NCBI GenBank assembly: GCA_019637915.1 | Contig: JAHBUV010000001.1 | Coordinates: 248,001-312,000 of the forward strand | DNA length: 64,000 nt | Direction: 5' to 3' | Source of the DNA: Pseudobdellovibrionaceae bacterium | Lineage (GTDB): Bacteria; Bdellovibrionota; Bdellovibrionia; Bdellovibrionales; Bdellovibrionaceae | In this document: piece after piece, positions 34,079-42,545 of the stretch | How positions within the stretch are numbered: position 1 is the first letter of the stretch | How the letters are laid out: each line of letters begins with the position of its first letter | Made by a program: the position numbers and the translations under genes | Notes under the pieces: generated by a model | Told to the model about the DNA's origin: nothing | The model's input: the letters and a program-made list of their open reading frames with translations, nothing else | The model's database searches: none

Positions 34079-35062
34079 ATGTCGCAGTCGAAAAAAGTTC
34101 CCAAAGACGCATATCTTTTCCGCGAGGGCGATCAGCCGGACGCGATGTACATCATCAAGTCGGGCGCCTTCGCCATCACGAAGACCAAGGGCAACTCCGA
34201 GGTCGTGCTGGCTGAGATCAAAACCGGCGCCATGGTGGGCGAGATGGCGATCTTCGACAAAAAGCCCCGCAGCGCCAACGTCAAGGCCATCAAGGACTCC
34301 GAAGTCGTCTCCCTGCCCTACGACGCCCTGGACAAGCAGCTCAACGACCTGCCGGTGTGGATCAAGGCCATCATGCGCACCATGAACGAGAACCTGCGCG
34401 AGGCGAACAAGAAGATCAAAATCCTCGAGAACACGGACACGGAAGGTGACCGTTTCCCCCCGCACGTCATCAACAAGCTCCTGTCCATCCTGAACCTCGT
34501 GGGCCACCGCTACGGTCAGAAGAACGACCAGGGCGAGGGCATCCTGGTGCCGGCCAACCGCCTGCGCAACTACACCATCCAGATTTTCCAGGAAGCCACC
34601 AACAAGATGGACAGCATGCAGAACGCCCTGAAGGAAATGGGCTACTTCACCATCGAGGACCTGGGCGAGGGCAAAAAGCGCCTGGTGAACCTCAATCCCG
34701 AACTGCTCTTCGATTTCGTCGATTGGTACAACGAGTGGCTGTTCAAGCCCGACAAGGACAAGATCTCCATCAGCGCCGAGGAGATCAAGATCCTCGACGG
34801 CGTCCTTTTCTTCGCCAAAAAAGCCACGCCCGACGGCAAAGGCGTCTGCAAGATCAATCTCGCGGACGTGCAGAACGACTCCATGCGGGACCTGGGATTT
34901 CTGATCAAGACCGACGACGTGAATCCCCTCATCGAGAAAAACCTGATCTCAGAAAAGATCATGGAAGAGGGCGGCGTTTTCGTGAACGTCATCGTCGAGA
35001 ACATCGAAAAGCCCACTCAGTACTGGAAGCTGATCTGGGACTTCAAAAAGCACCTGAAATGA
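34079..35062 (+). CDS. Cyclic-nucleotide-binding-domain protein with unrecognised C-terminal domain
   Basis: A 327-residue protein. Residues 5-110 form a cNMP-binding beta-roll (FREGDQPDAMYIIKSGAFAITK) with the phosphate-binding cassette GEMAIFDKKPRSANVKA, close to the canonical GExxLxxxxPRxAxV, so a real nucleotide site is likely. A helix (WIKAIMRTMNENLREANKKIKILE) follows, as in CRP. The C-terminal 190 residues are not a CRP-type winged helix with an obvious recognition helix; they may contain two divergent wHTH-like modules (NRLRNYTIQIFQEATNKMDSMQNALKEMGYFTIEDL). It follows scoB by 33 bp and may be read from the same transcript. Confidence 0.8.
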   Translation: MSQSKKVPKDAYLFREGDQPDAMYIIKSGAFAITKTKGNSEVVLAEIKTGAMVGEMAIFDKKPRSANVKAIKDSEVVSLPYDALDKQLNDLPVWIKAIMRTMNENLREANKKIKILENTDTEGDRFPPHVINKLLSILNLVGHRYGQKNDQGEGILVPANRLRNYTIQIFQEATNKMDSMQNALKEMGYFTIEDLGEGKKRLVNLNPELLFDFVDWYNEWLFKPDKDKISISAEEIKILDGVLFFAKKATPDGKGVCKINLADVQNDSMRDLGFLIKTDDVNPLIEKNLISEKIMEEGGVFVNVIVENIEKPTQYWKLIWDFKKHLK

Positions 35063-35157
35063 AGCGGCCGTGAACCCGCGGTCGCCACGGCGGACGCGGG
35101 CCCGCTCGCCTTCCGCGAGCGCCGCGCGCCTCGGAACATCGATAATCCGGAAAACCT

Positions 35158-36642
35158 TCAGATCTCCGGCTCGCGACGGCAGCGCAGCGGCAGGCGCGCA
35201 TCCTCGATGCGCGTGAAGTTCTCCGCCCCCACGGTGTGCACGAACAGGCAGTTGGTTTTGGAGCCCATCTCGATGGGCTGACCGAGGGTGAGAATGATGC
35301 GGTCGCCGGTTTTGGCGAGACCGTTTTCCACGAGCAGACGATCCACCTGGCCGAGGATATCGTCCATGGTGCGGTAAGTCTGGATGGACAGGGTCTGGAT
35401 GCCCCACACCAGCTCCAAGCGGTTCAGCACGTCGAGGTTGTCCGTGACGGCGATGATCTTCGCCCGTGGGCGGAAGCCCGAGATGATGTTCGCCGTCTTG
35501 CCGCTCGTCGTGAGGCAGATGATGGCGGTGGCGTTCAGTTTCAAGGCCGACAGACAGGCCGAGGCCGCGATGGCGGCGGGCACGCTCAGGAATTCGTTCT
35601 CCAGGGAGATCTTGTAATAGGTTTCCTCCGTGCGTTCGACCTCGCTGATGATCTCGTGCATGGTGCGGATGGCGCGGAAGGGATGTTTGCCGCTGGCGGA
35701 CTCCGCCGACAGCATGAGGGCGTCGCTGCCGTCGAGCACGGCGTTGGCCACGTCGGTGATCTCGGCCCGCGTCGGCCGCGGGTTTTCGATCATGGAGTCG
35801 AGCATCTGGGTCGCGGTGATGACGGGTTTTCCCAACTGATTGCAAAGACGGATGATGCGCTTCTGGATGCCGGGCAAAAGCGTCTGCCCCACCTCCACGG
35901 CGAGATCGCCCCGCGCCACCATGACGGCGTCGCTCAGGCGCACGATCTCCTCCAGGTTGTCGAGGGCTTCGAGCATCTCGATCTTGGCGATGATCTTCGC
36001 CGGTGACTTGCGGGCGTCGATGATCTCACGCAGGCGGCGGATGTCGCGGCCGTGACGGACGAAACTCAAAGCGACGTAATCGACGTTGTTGGCGAGGCCG
36101 AACTCCAGGTCCGCGAGGTCCTTCGGCGTCATGGCGTCCACGGGCAGGCTCACGCCGGGCAGGTTCATGCCCTTGCGGTCCTTGAGAAGGCCGCCGTCGA
36201 CGACCACGGCCGTGACCTCGTGGCCCTGCACCTTCAGCACGCGCAGCTCCAGCAGGCCGTCGTCCAGAAGAATGCGCGTTCCCGGCTGACAGGCCAGGGG
36301 CAGCTCTTTGAAGTCGCTGGGAATCAGGCCCTCGCGGCCCAGCACCTGATCCGTGGTGATCAGGACCTCTTGCCCGGCGACGAGGGGAATGGATCCTTTT
36401 TCGAATTTTCCGACGCGCACTTTGGGACCCTGCAGGTCCTGCAGGATCGTCACGGGCGCCTGCAGATCGCGGGACAGCTTGCGGACGGCCAGGAGGACAT
36501 CCTGGTGATCCGCATGGCTGCCATGGCTGAAATTCAGGCGGGCGACGTTCATGCCCGCCTTGATGGCGCTCTCGAGGGCCGCGGTGTTTTTGGTGGCGGG
36601 CCCGATGGTGGCAACGATCTTGGCGCGGCGATCCGCGAGCAT
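35158..36642 (-). CDS. pyk: Pyruvate kinase
   Basis: A 494-residue glycolytic enzyme (PEP + ADP to pyruvate + ATP). Near the N-terminus KIVATIGPAT and GMNVARLNFSHGSHADH are typical. The active-site lysine region is AKIIAKIEMLEAL, the metal-binding part is VMVARGDLAVEVG, and the PEP loop is KPVITATQMLDSMIENPRPTRAEITDVANAVLDGSDALMLSAES. The regulatory C-domain begins after ASGKHPF. It is 3 bp downstream of the coiled-coil gene and is probably co-transcribed with it. Confidence 0.96.
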   Translation of the reverse strand: MLADRRAKIVATIGPATKNTAALESAIKAGMNVARLNFSHGSHADHQDVLLAVRKLSRDLQAPVTILQDLQGPKVRVGKFEKGSIPLVAGQEVLITTDQVLGREGLIPSDFKELPLACQPGTRILLDDGLLELRVLKVQGHEVTAVVVDGGLLKDRKGMNLPGVSLPVDAMTPKDLADLEFGLANNVDYVALSFVRHGRDIRRLREIIDARKSPAKIIAKIEMLEALDNLEEIVRLSDAVMVARGDLAVEVGQTLLPGIQKRIIRLCNQLGKPVITATQMLDSMIENPRPTRAEITDVANAVLDGSDALMLSAESASGKHPFRAIRTMHEIISEVERTEETYYKISLENEFLSVPAAIAASACLSALKLNATAIICLTTSGKTANIISGFRPRAKIIAVTDNLDVLNRLELVWGIQTLSIQTYRTMDDILGQVDRLLVENGLAKTGDRIILTLGQPIEMGSKTNCLFVHTVGAENFTRIEDARLPLRCRREPEI

Positions 36643-36645
36643 GGC

Positions 36646-38319
36646 TTAGGCCTTTCGACTGTAGGAATTGAACCGGGCAGCGGCCGTGCGCAGATCTTCT
36701 TCATGGCGGCGGTTCATCTTATCGACTTCTTCCCGGTGCCGTTCTTCCATGATGGCCATCTTCGCCTCGAACTTCTGCTCAATGGAATCCTTTTCGATCT
36801 TAGTGCCCTTTTTCTGCGCGTTCAAGCGCTGCGCGTAGGACTGCTCCAGACGGCGCATTTCCTTCTGATGGTCTTCCTTCATCTGCGCGATCTGCGATTC
36901 GTAGCCCTCGGTCGTCTGATCGAGCTTTTGCTGATAGCGGTTCTGCATGTCGCGGAAACGGTTGGTCATGATGTTGTTGGCCTTGGCCTGCTCGCTGAGA
37001 TGGCTGTCGCGCTGCTCGCTGATCTTCTCGGCGTACCCGGTTTTCAGGATGTCCAGCGATTCGTCGTAACGATCTGCCAGGACGCGGTTCTGATCGGTGT
37101 TGATCTGCTGCAGCTTGCGCACGCGCTTGTCGGCGGAATTTCGCGCCTGATCCAGCTGATCCCTCTGCTGCTCGACCATCATCTGCCGGTCTTCCCGGTT
37201 GCGGGTGTTGATCAGATTCATCTGGCTGCGGTGGTCGCGGGTCGACTCGCGAAGGAGTTCGTCGTTGCGGCCGATCACCTGATTGACGCGCTCGTTGCTG
37301 AGTTCCTTCATCTCCTCGCCCAGGCTGTCTTTTTGACGGACGAGGTTGTTGACGCGGGCCTCATACGACTGGGCGAGGTTGCGCTTCTCCAGGTTTTTCT
37401 GGCGCTCGCCGTTGATGATCTCGTTGTTCAGCTTGGTCTGCAGGGATTGGATCTTGCTGTCGCGCGACCTCACCTGGGCGTTCTGGCGTTCCAGCACGGT
37501 CTCCCGGAAGGTTTCGTTGTTGTCGTTGATCTGATCCTGCTTGTCGGCCCAGCGCTGCTCGAACTTGTCGCGCTGGTTGCGCACTTCCTGGCCGAGAAGT
37601 TGTTTTTGCGACTCCATGGCCTCGGAGTGATTTTCCTTCATGCCCTGAACCGTATCATAATACTTTTGTGACCAGGCGGCTTCGCCGTTTTCACGCAGAC
37701 GTTTCTCCTGGCGAAGCTGACCCTCATAAGCGCGCTTCATCTGTTTCGCGTCGAAATCTTTCCGAGCCAAAGCCTCATCGCGGTTCTGGCGCATCATTTC
37801 CGTTTCCTGATCGTGCTTCCCTTCCAGGCGGCGGCGGTTGCCCTCGATCCCCTCGCGCATGCCGGCGCGGGCCTCATCGAGGATCTCGTTCAGGCGGGCG
37901 TCGCGCTTGGCGAGCTCGACGTTTTGTTTCTCGCTGAGGTTGTTCTGCTGCCCCGTGGTGACTTGCTTTTGTTTTTTCAGCTCGGCCTCGTAAGTGGCCT
38001 CGAGCTCGCGGCGCTGGTTGGCGTTGTCTTCCATTTTTTTGCGCATCTGGCCCATGTAGATGCTTTTCATCTCGTCCATGTCCTGACGGTGCTTCATGTC
38101 GCGCTCGGAAATGGTTTCGCGGCCGTGGGACTGCACTTCGTTCAGGCGGCTCTCGTAATCCTCCGCCATTCTTTTCAGCTCTTCGCGATGGCGCGTTTCC
38201 ATGCGCTTCATCTCTTCGTTCCGGCGCTTCAGCAGGTCCGTTTCGCGGTTCTCGTACTCTTCACGGGTTTGACGAACGCGTTCATCGTACGCGCGACGCT
38301 CAGCGGGCGTGATAGCCAT
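36646..38319 (-). CDS. Long coiled-coil protein, function unknown
   Basis: A 557-residue protein; ATG 38319 has AGGAGGT 7 nt upstream, and the frame upstream of it has no coding character. From residue 10 to the end it is nearly uninterrupted heptad sequence, very rich in Arg, Glu, Gln, Lys and Asn and almost free of Pro and Cys. A phrase of the type RHREELKRMAEDYESR recurs at both ends (for example MEERHREEVDKMNRRHEEDLRTA), so a roughly repeating block is present. It is cytoplasmic by lack of a signal and is probably a filament or scaffold. It is followed after 3 bp by pyk. Confidence 0.8.
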   Translation of the reverse strand: MAITPAERRAYDERVRQTREEYENRETDLLKRRNEEMKRMETRHREELKRMAEDYESRLNEVQSHGRETISERDMKHRQDMDEMKSIYMGQMRKKMEDNANQRRELEATYEAELKKQKQVTTGQQNNLSEKQNVELAKRDARLNEILDEARAGMREGIEGNRRRLEGKHDQETEMMRQNRDEALARKDFDAKQMKRAYEGQLRQEKRLRENGEAAWSQKYYDTVQGMKENHSEAMESQKQLLGQEVRNQRDKFEQRWADKQDQINDNNETFRETVLERQNAQVRSRDSKIQSLQTKLNNEIINGERQKNLEKRNLAQSYEARVNNLVRQKDSLGEEMKELSNERVNQVIGRNDELLRESTRDHRSQMNLINTRNREDRQMMVEQQRDQLDQARNSADKRVRKLQQINTDQNRVLADRYDESLDILKTGYAEKISEQRDSHLSEQAKANNIMTNRFRDMQNRYQQKLDQTTEGYESQIAQMKEDHQKEMRRLEQSYAQRLNAQKKGTKIEKDSIEQKFEAKMAIMEERHREEVDKMNRRHEEDLRTAAARFNSYSRKA

Positions 38320-38449
38320 CCTTGGACCTCCTGAGTGCAGACCGTTCTTGGTCAAAAACAGCTTATCACACAGAGGGAAAAACCACAGGTCCGGACGAAA
38401 AAATCCACGGGAAAAAACGCGGGAATCTGGACGGAGGGCGGGGCCCCTC

Positions 38450-39190
38450 CTAGCGCTCGAAAGCGCGCTCGTACAGGAGCCGGCGGAAACGGTCCCGCTC
38501 GGCTTTTTGCCGGCGCTCGCGCTCGGCTTTTTTCTCTTTTTCCTCGGCAATCGAGGCGAGATGACGGTCGGCCACCCGCTGGTACAGGTCGGACGAGGAC
38601 TGCTCGCGGCCCTTCCAGCGCTCTTTCAGCTCTTTCGCTTCCTGGACGAATTTTTCCCGGGGCAGGTCACCCAGGCGGCTCCATCTTTTCAGGTGGTCCT
38701 CGAGGGGGATCAAGGTCGGGACGCCATGGGCGATCTGCCCCGACGTCGACATCGGGCCGATCCATACCTCCAGGCCTTCCGGGACGTTCAGCTCCCGCCC
38801 GTCGCGGACTTCCACCCGCAGGGAACCACGCACGGCGCGGGCCACGAAGCGCGGTCCGTCCTCCAAAATCCAGAACTCGCCGCCTTGGCTCAACAATTTT
38901 CCTTGGGGAAACGACAGCTCCGATGTTTTTTCGCCGCTGGCGCGGACGGAGCCTTTCAGGAAGCGCCACTGCGTGGAGTCCCGCGACAACAGGCTCTCCC
39001 CTTCCGCCCATAGCTCCAAACCGGCGGATTTCAGCCGCAAGGGGCGGCGGCCGGCCTGCACGTCGCAGCGTCCTTCGGCCTGCGTCCAGCAGTTCTCCGG
39101 ATCACCGACGGGCGTCGCGTCCGAAACGGCCTTCACCCGCAAATTGACTTGAAAAGCCAGAATGAAAATCAGCAGGCGTGCGAACTTCAT
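38450..39190 (-). CDS. Exported FecR-like domain protein
   Basis: A 246-residue exported protein with signal MKFARLLIFILAFQVNLRVKA. Residues 30-165 are a beta-rich jelly-roll like FecR domains (GLELWAEGESLLSRDSTQWRFLKGSVRASG, VRGSLRVEVRDGRELNVPEGLEVWIG). The last 80 residues are a basic helix (KLERERRQKAERDRFRRLLYERAFER-like). Function is unknown; FecR-type domains often sit in envelope proteins that bind sugar polymers or transduce signals. It is cotranslated with the TPR protein upstream (ATGA overlap at 39187-39190). Confidence 0.65.
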   Translation of the reverse strand: MKFARLLIFILAFQVNLRVKAVSDATPVGDPENCWTQAEGRCDVQAGRRPLRLKSAGLELWAEGESLLSRDSTQWRFLKGSVRASGEKTSELSFPQGKLLSQGGEFWILEDGPRFVARAVRGSLRVEVRDGRELNVPEGLEVWIGPMSTSGQIAHGVPTLIPLEDHLKRWSRLGDLPREKFVQEAKELKERWKGREQSSSDLYQRVADRHLASIAEEKEKKAERERRQKAERDRFRRLLYERAFER

Positions 39191-39873
39191 GGTTCGTCCA
39201 GCGCCTTGGCCATGCGCTTGGCCTGCTCGAGAAGGGCGGGGTTTTTAAAGCTTCTTTGCACGGTGGCGTAGATTTCCCCGGCGACTTCCTGTTGACCGTT
39301 TTTCTCGGCGATCTGGGCCGTGCGCAGCATCAGGAAGCCAGTCAACTCGTGGTCGGGGAATTGCTCGATCATCAGGTCGGAGATCGCCAGGCAGGCCTTG
39401 GGATCGTTCAGCAGGAAGGCCGCTTCCCCCTGCAGGAAGTAGCTGTCGACCACCCGCTCGGACAACGGGTACTCCTCGGTCAGGCGGGCGAACTCTTTGG
39501 CGGCCTCTTTGAATTTCTTGTCGGCGAAAAACTTTTTCCCGCGCTCGAAAAGAACGCCGGACAGATCGATCTCGCGGTCGGCGGCGCTGCGCAGGACGCT
39601 GGCGAGGTTGCGGGTCGCGTAGTCCTCTTTCGCCATCTGCCGGGCGGCGTCCTTCGGCAGGATCTGCGCCACTTCCTGGCTGAAATCACGCAAACGCGTT
39701 TCGGCCAGGGTGCGACGGAATTTCTCCTCGCGCAGTTCGCGCGCGTACTGTTCGCTGATCGCTTTATCCTCGGAGTTCTCACTGAAATAGACGATGAACT
39801 GCGAGTAGAAAAACAGCAGGCCGGCCGTGATGCTCAGGCAGGTCACCAGAAAAAAACCGTTGCGCGACTTCAT
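39187..39873 (-). CDS. Membrane-anchored TPR protein
   Basis: A 228-residue protein with one N-terminal transmembrane segment (GFFLVTCLSITAGLLFFYSQF) and a periplasmic part. A coiled-coil helix (residues 35-70) is followed by about three TPR-like helix pairs (FERGKKFFADKKFKEAAKEFARLTEEYPLS, SYFLQGEAAFLLNDPKACLAISDLMIEQFPDH, LRTAQIAEKNGQQEVAGEIYATV). TPRs bind protein partners; its partner may be the FecR-like protein with which it overlaps by 4 bp. Confidence 0.72.
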   Translation of the reverse strand: MKSRNGFFLVTCLSITAGLLFFYSQFIVYFSENSEDKAISEQYARELREEKFRRTLAETRLRDFSQEVAQILPKDAARQMAKEDYATRNLASVLRSAADREIDLSGVLFERGKKFFADKKFKEAAKEFARLTEEYPLSERVVDSYFLQGEAAFLLNDPKACLAISDLMIEQFPDHELTGFLMLRTAQIAEKNGQQEVAGEIYATVQRSFKNPALLEQAKRMAKALDEP

Positions 39874-40073
39874 ACTTCGCTCTTCGGCACGTTCCGGTCT
39901 CGAATTGAGGACTTCGGACGAAAGTCCGGCCCGGCGATCTCAATCCGGGACAAGGGGGAAGAGATCCCAAAAAGTCTTATGTTTCACGCGAGGAAAATAA
40001 AAAAACGCCCGTTTCCCGAACCAGCCGCGCGCGGTCGGTGGCCCCGCAGAGGCCGCCCGCGCCCGGCGTTCGG

Positions 40074-41777
40074 TCACATCGCTTCCGGAGACGGAATGTT
40101 CAGCAGGCCCAAGCCCGCGGTCAGCACGCGCGAGGTCGCGTCGACCAGGGCGATGCGCGAGGCCTCGACGGCCCCGGGCTCTCCGAGGATGCGGTTTTTG
40201 TGGTAGAAATGGCTGAAGTGCCCGCACAGCTCCAAGAGGTACTGGGCCAACACATTCGGTTTGAATTGCCGGTAGGCCACGTCGACCACGTGGCCGAACT
40301 GCAAAAGACTGAAAACCAGCCGCTGTTCCTCGTCGGTGTCGAGGACCCGCGGCAAGACACCGGGCACTTCCCGGCCGTACTTGCGCAGGATGCTCTTGCA
40401 GCGCACGTTCGTGTACTGCACGTAGGGTCCGCTGTCGCCCTCGGTGTTGACGGCGCGGTCCCAGTCGAAATCGACGTTTTTCACGCGGTCGTTGATCAGG
40501 TCGTTGAAGATCACGGCCCCGGCCGCGATCTGACGGGCGATGAGGTCCTTGTTCGCCAGACCGGGGTTTTTCTCGTCGATCATTTTCGTGACCATCTCGA
40601 TGGCCTGGTAGATCAGGTCCTCGAACAGCACCACTTTGCCTTTGCGGGTCGACATTTTGCCGTCTTTGAAGCGGTACTGGCCGAAGACGATGTGATGGCA
40701 ATTCTTCGCCCAGTCGTAGCCCAGCAGCTCCAAAACGCGAAAGACCTGGCGGAAATGCAGGGATTGATCGACGCCGACCACGTACAGGATCTGATCGGCC
40801 TTCTGCACGTCGTGGCGGTAGATGGCCGCCGCCAGGTCGCGGGTCGCGTAGATCGAGGCGCCATCGCTCTTTTTGATCAGGCAAGGCGGCATCTTCTCTT
40901 TTTCATCGAAGAAAACGACCTGGGCGCCTTCGCTCTCGCGCAAAAGGCCCTTGGCCTGCAGGCGCTGGATCACGTCCTCCTGGCGGTCGTTGTAGAACGA
41001 CTCGCCCAGCACCACATCGTGCTTGGTCCCGAGGATGGCGTAGAGTTTGTTGTACTCGACGAACGACACGTCCACCATCTCCTTCCAGATGCGACGGATG
41101 TCCGGATCGCCTTTCTCCAGCTTGAGGAAAGTCTCGGCGCCGAATTTCTCCAGCTCCGGATTTTTCTCCGCCTCGTCGTGGAAACGCACATACAGCTGCA
41201 GCAAAGATTCGATGGGGTCCTTCGTGAAATCGTATTCCCGGTGCCACTGCTGATAGGCCCAGGCGAGTTTCCCGAACTGCGTGCCCCAGTCGCCGATGTG
41301 GTTCACGCCGATCACCCGGGCGCCTTGCGCTTCGGCGAGATTGCGGATGGCCTGACCGATGATGGTGGCGCGGAAGTGGCCGACGTGCATGGGCTTCGCC
41401 ACGTTCGGCGAGGAGAAATCGACCACCACGGTTTGTCCCGAGAGTTTTTGATTGTGGCCCAGGGGCACCGTGGGGTCCTTCAAGGACTGCCACAGCCAAT
41501 TCTGCAAAGCCTCCGCCGTCAGGGTGAAATTCAGGAAGCCGCCGGCCGCCTGGATCGACTTCACGCCGGGGATCTTGCCTTGCAGCTCGTTCGCCAGTTC
41601 ATTCGCCAACTCCGCGGGGGGACGGCGCTTGTCCTTCGCCAAAGCGAAAACGGGATAAGCCAGGTGGCCGTGCTCATAAACCTTAGGGACCTCCAAAAAC
41701 CCGTAAATTTCGGATTCAGGACGGCCGGTGAGACTTGTCAAGCGCTGGGCGATTTCGGTTTTTGCTCGTTGAATCAT
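40074..41777 (-). CDS. argS: Arginyl-tRNA synthetase
   Basis: A 567-residue class I synthetase. ATG 41777 is used; an upstream TTG at 41795 is open but less likely. The ArgS-specific N-terminal domain is followed by the HIGH-type motif SSPNVAKPMHVGHFRATIIG, the DWGTQFGKL segment, and MSTRKGKVV in place of KMSKS, as is usual for ArgS. The C-terminal DALR anticodon-binding domain ends with YHKNRILG and RVLTAGLGLLNIPSPEAM. It is divergent from the HU gene with 116 bp between. The 200 bp after its stop hold no gene; the transcript passes a T-rich run near 39989-39995. Confidence 0.97.
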   Translation of the reverse strand: MIQRAKTEIAQRLTSLTGRPESEIYGFLEVPKVYEHGHLAYPVFALAKDKRRPPAELANELANELQGKIPGVKSIQAAGGFLNFTLTAEALQNWLWQSLKDPTVPLGHNQKLSGQTVVVDFSSPNVAKPMHVGHFRATIIGQAIRNLAEAQGARVIGVNHIGDWGTQFGKLAWAYQQWHREYDFTKDPIESLLQLYVRFHDEAEKNPELEKFGAETFLKLEKGDPDIRRIWKEMVDVSFVEYNKLYAILGTKHDVVLGESFYNDRQEDVIQRLQAKGLLRESEGAQVVFFDEKEKMPPCLIKKSDGASIYATRDLAAAIYRHDVQKADQILYVVGVDQSLHFRQVFRVLELLGYDWAKNCHHIVFGQYRFKDGKMSTRKGKVVLFEDLIYQAIEMVTKMIDEKNPGLANKDLIARQIAAGAVIFNDLINDRVKNVDFDWDRAVNTEGDSGPYVQYTNVRCKSILRKYGREVPGVLPRVLDTDEEQRLVFSLLQFGHVVDVAYRQFKPNVLAQYLLELCGHFSHFYHKNRILGEPGAVEASRIALVDATSRVLTAGLGLLNIPSPEAM

Positions 41778-41832
41778 GCCCCCCAGATTTAACAAAGAAC
41801 CGCGTCAAATCCAAACCCAATCGACAGCTGTC

Positions 41833-41860
41833 TTGACCCCTTTCGCGGGGGGATTTAAAA
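41833..41860 (+). promoter_or_regulatory. Possible sigma-70-like promoter of the HU-family gene
   Basis: TTGACC at 41833-41838 and TTAAAA at 41855-41860, 16 bp apart, 33 bp before the HU start codon. The boxes are only partly canonical and no mapping data exist. Confidence 0.35.
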
Positions 41861-41893
41861 CTCCCTTCTCGCTTGCACAGGGAGTGCCCAAGG

Positions 41894-42166
41894 ATGAACA
41901 AAGCGCAACTCGTGGACCGTCTCGCCCGTCAAACCAAAATGACCAAATCGCAGTCGGAAGCGGTTCTCGACGCCACATTGGATATCATTCAGAAAACCGT
42001 GTCCCGCGGCGATGACGTGAAAATCGTCGGCTTCGGCACCTTCTCGAGCGCCATCCGCAAAGCTCGCCTGGGACGCAATCCCAAGACCGGCGAAGCCGTG
42101 GACATTCCCGGCGCCAAAGTTCCCCGCTTCAAAGCGGGGAAGGAGTTTCGGGACCGTCTGCGGTGA
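41894..42166 (+). CDS. HU/IHF-family DNA-binding protein
   Basis: A 90-residue nucleoid protein, exactly HU length. The helical dimerisation part (NKAQLVDRLARQTKMTKSQSEAVLDATLDIIQKTV) is followed by the family signature GDDVKIVGFGTFSSAIRKARLGRNPKTGEAVDIP, with RNPKTG at the DNA-intercalating arm. ATG 41894 has AAGG just upstream. HU bends and compacts DNA and aids replication and recombination. The last 38 bp overlap the end of the GYF-domain gene on the other strand. Confidence 0.96.
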   Translation: MNKAQLVDRLARQTKMTKSQSEAVLDATLDIIQKTVSRGDDVKIVGFGTFSSAIRKARLGRNPKTGEAVDIPGAKVPRFKAGKEFRDRLR

Positions 42167-42545
42167 GGTTTTCCGGGCGCGAGCTGATGCGCGCCCAAGC
42201 CGTCAGCCCCTTCTTCCACAGATGATCCTCCGGCCGCAGGCGCTTTTCGCGCAGCGCCTGGCGGATTTCGCGCAAGCTCCAAGGCCCCGTGGTGCGGGGT
42301 CCTTCCGGGGTGATCTGCAGCACGATCCATTCGCCCGCGTCCTCGTCCACCATGCCGGCCTCCTGCCAGGCGGGCCAGTGCATGGAGCGGAATTCCGGCC
42401 ACAGATGGGCCGCCATCCAATCGGGACTGCCGTCTTTCCAGACCAGGTCTTCCGGACTCACTTCCCCCGCCAGAATCCGGGCGCGGATTTCTTCTTCCTG
42501 AAAAGGCCCCACGGGCTTCACTCCCGCGCGCAGAAACCAGCTCAT
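42129..42545 (-). CDS. Protein with two GYF_2-type domains
   Basis: A 138-residue protein made of two similar units of about 55 residues. Unit 1 is WFLRAGVKPVGPFQEEEIRARILAGEVSPEDLVWKDGSPDWMAA; unit 2 is GEWIVLQITPEGPRTTGPWSLREIRQALREKRLRPEDHLWKKGLTAWARI. Each has the GYF_2 order aromatic..GPxxxxEI..l...G.l.p.d.lWk.G...W. GYF domains bind proline-rich peptides, so this may be an adaptor. Its start overlaps the stop of the ChaN-like gene by 4 bp, suggesting the two proteins work together. Confidence 0.82.
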   Translation of the reverse strand: MSWFLRAGVKPVGPFQEEEIRARILAGEVSPEDLVWKDGSPDWMAAHLWPEFRSMHWPAWQEAGMVDEDAGEWIVLQITPEGPRTTGPWSLREIRQALREKRLRPEDHLWKKGLTAWARISSRPENLTADGPETPSPL

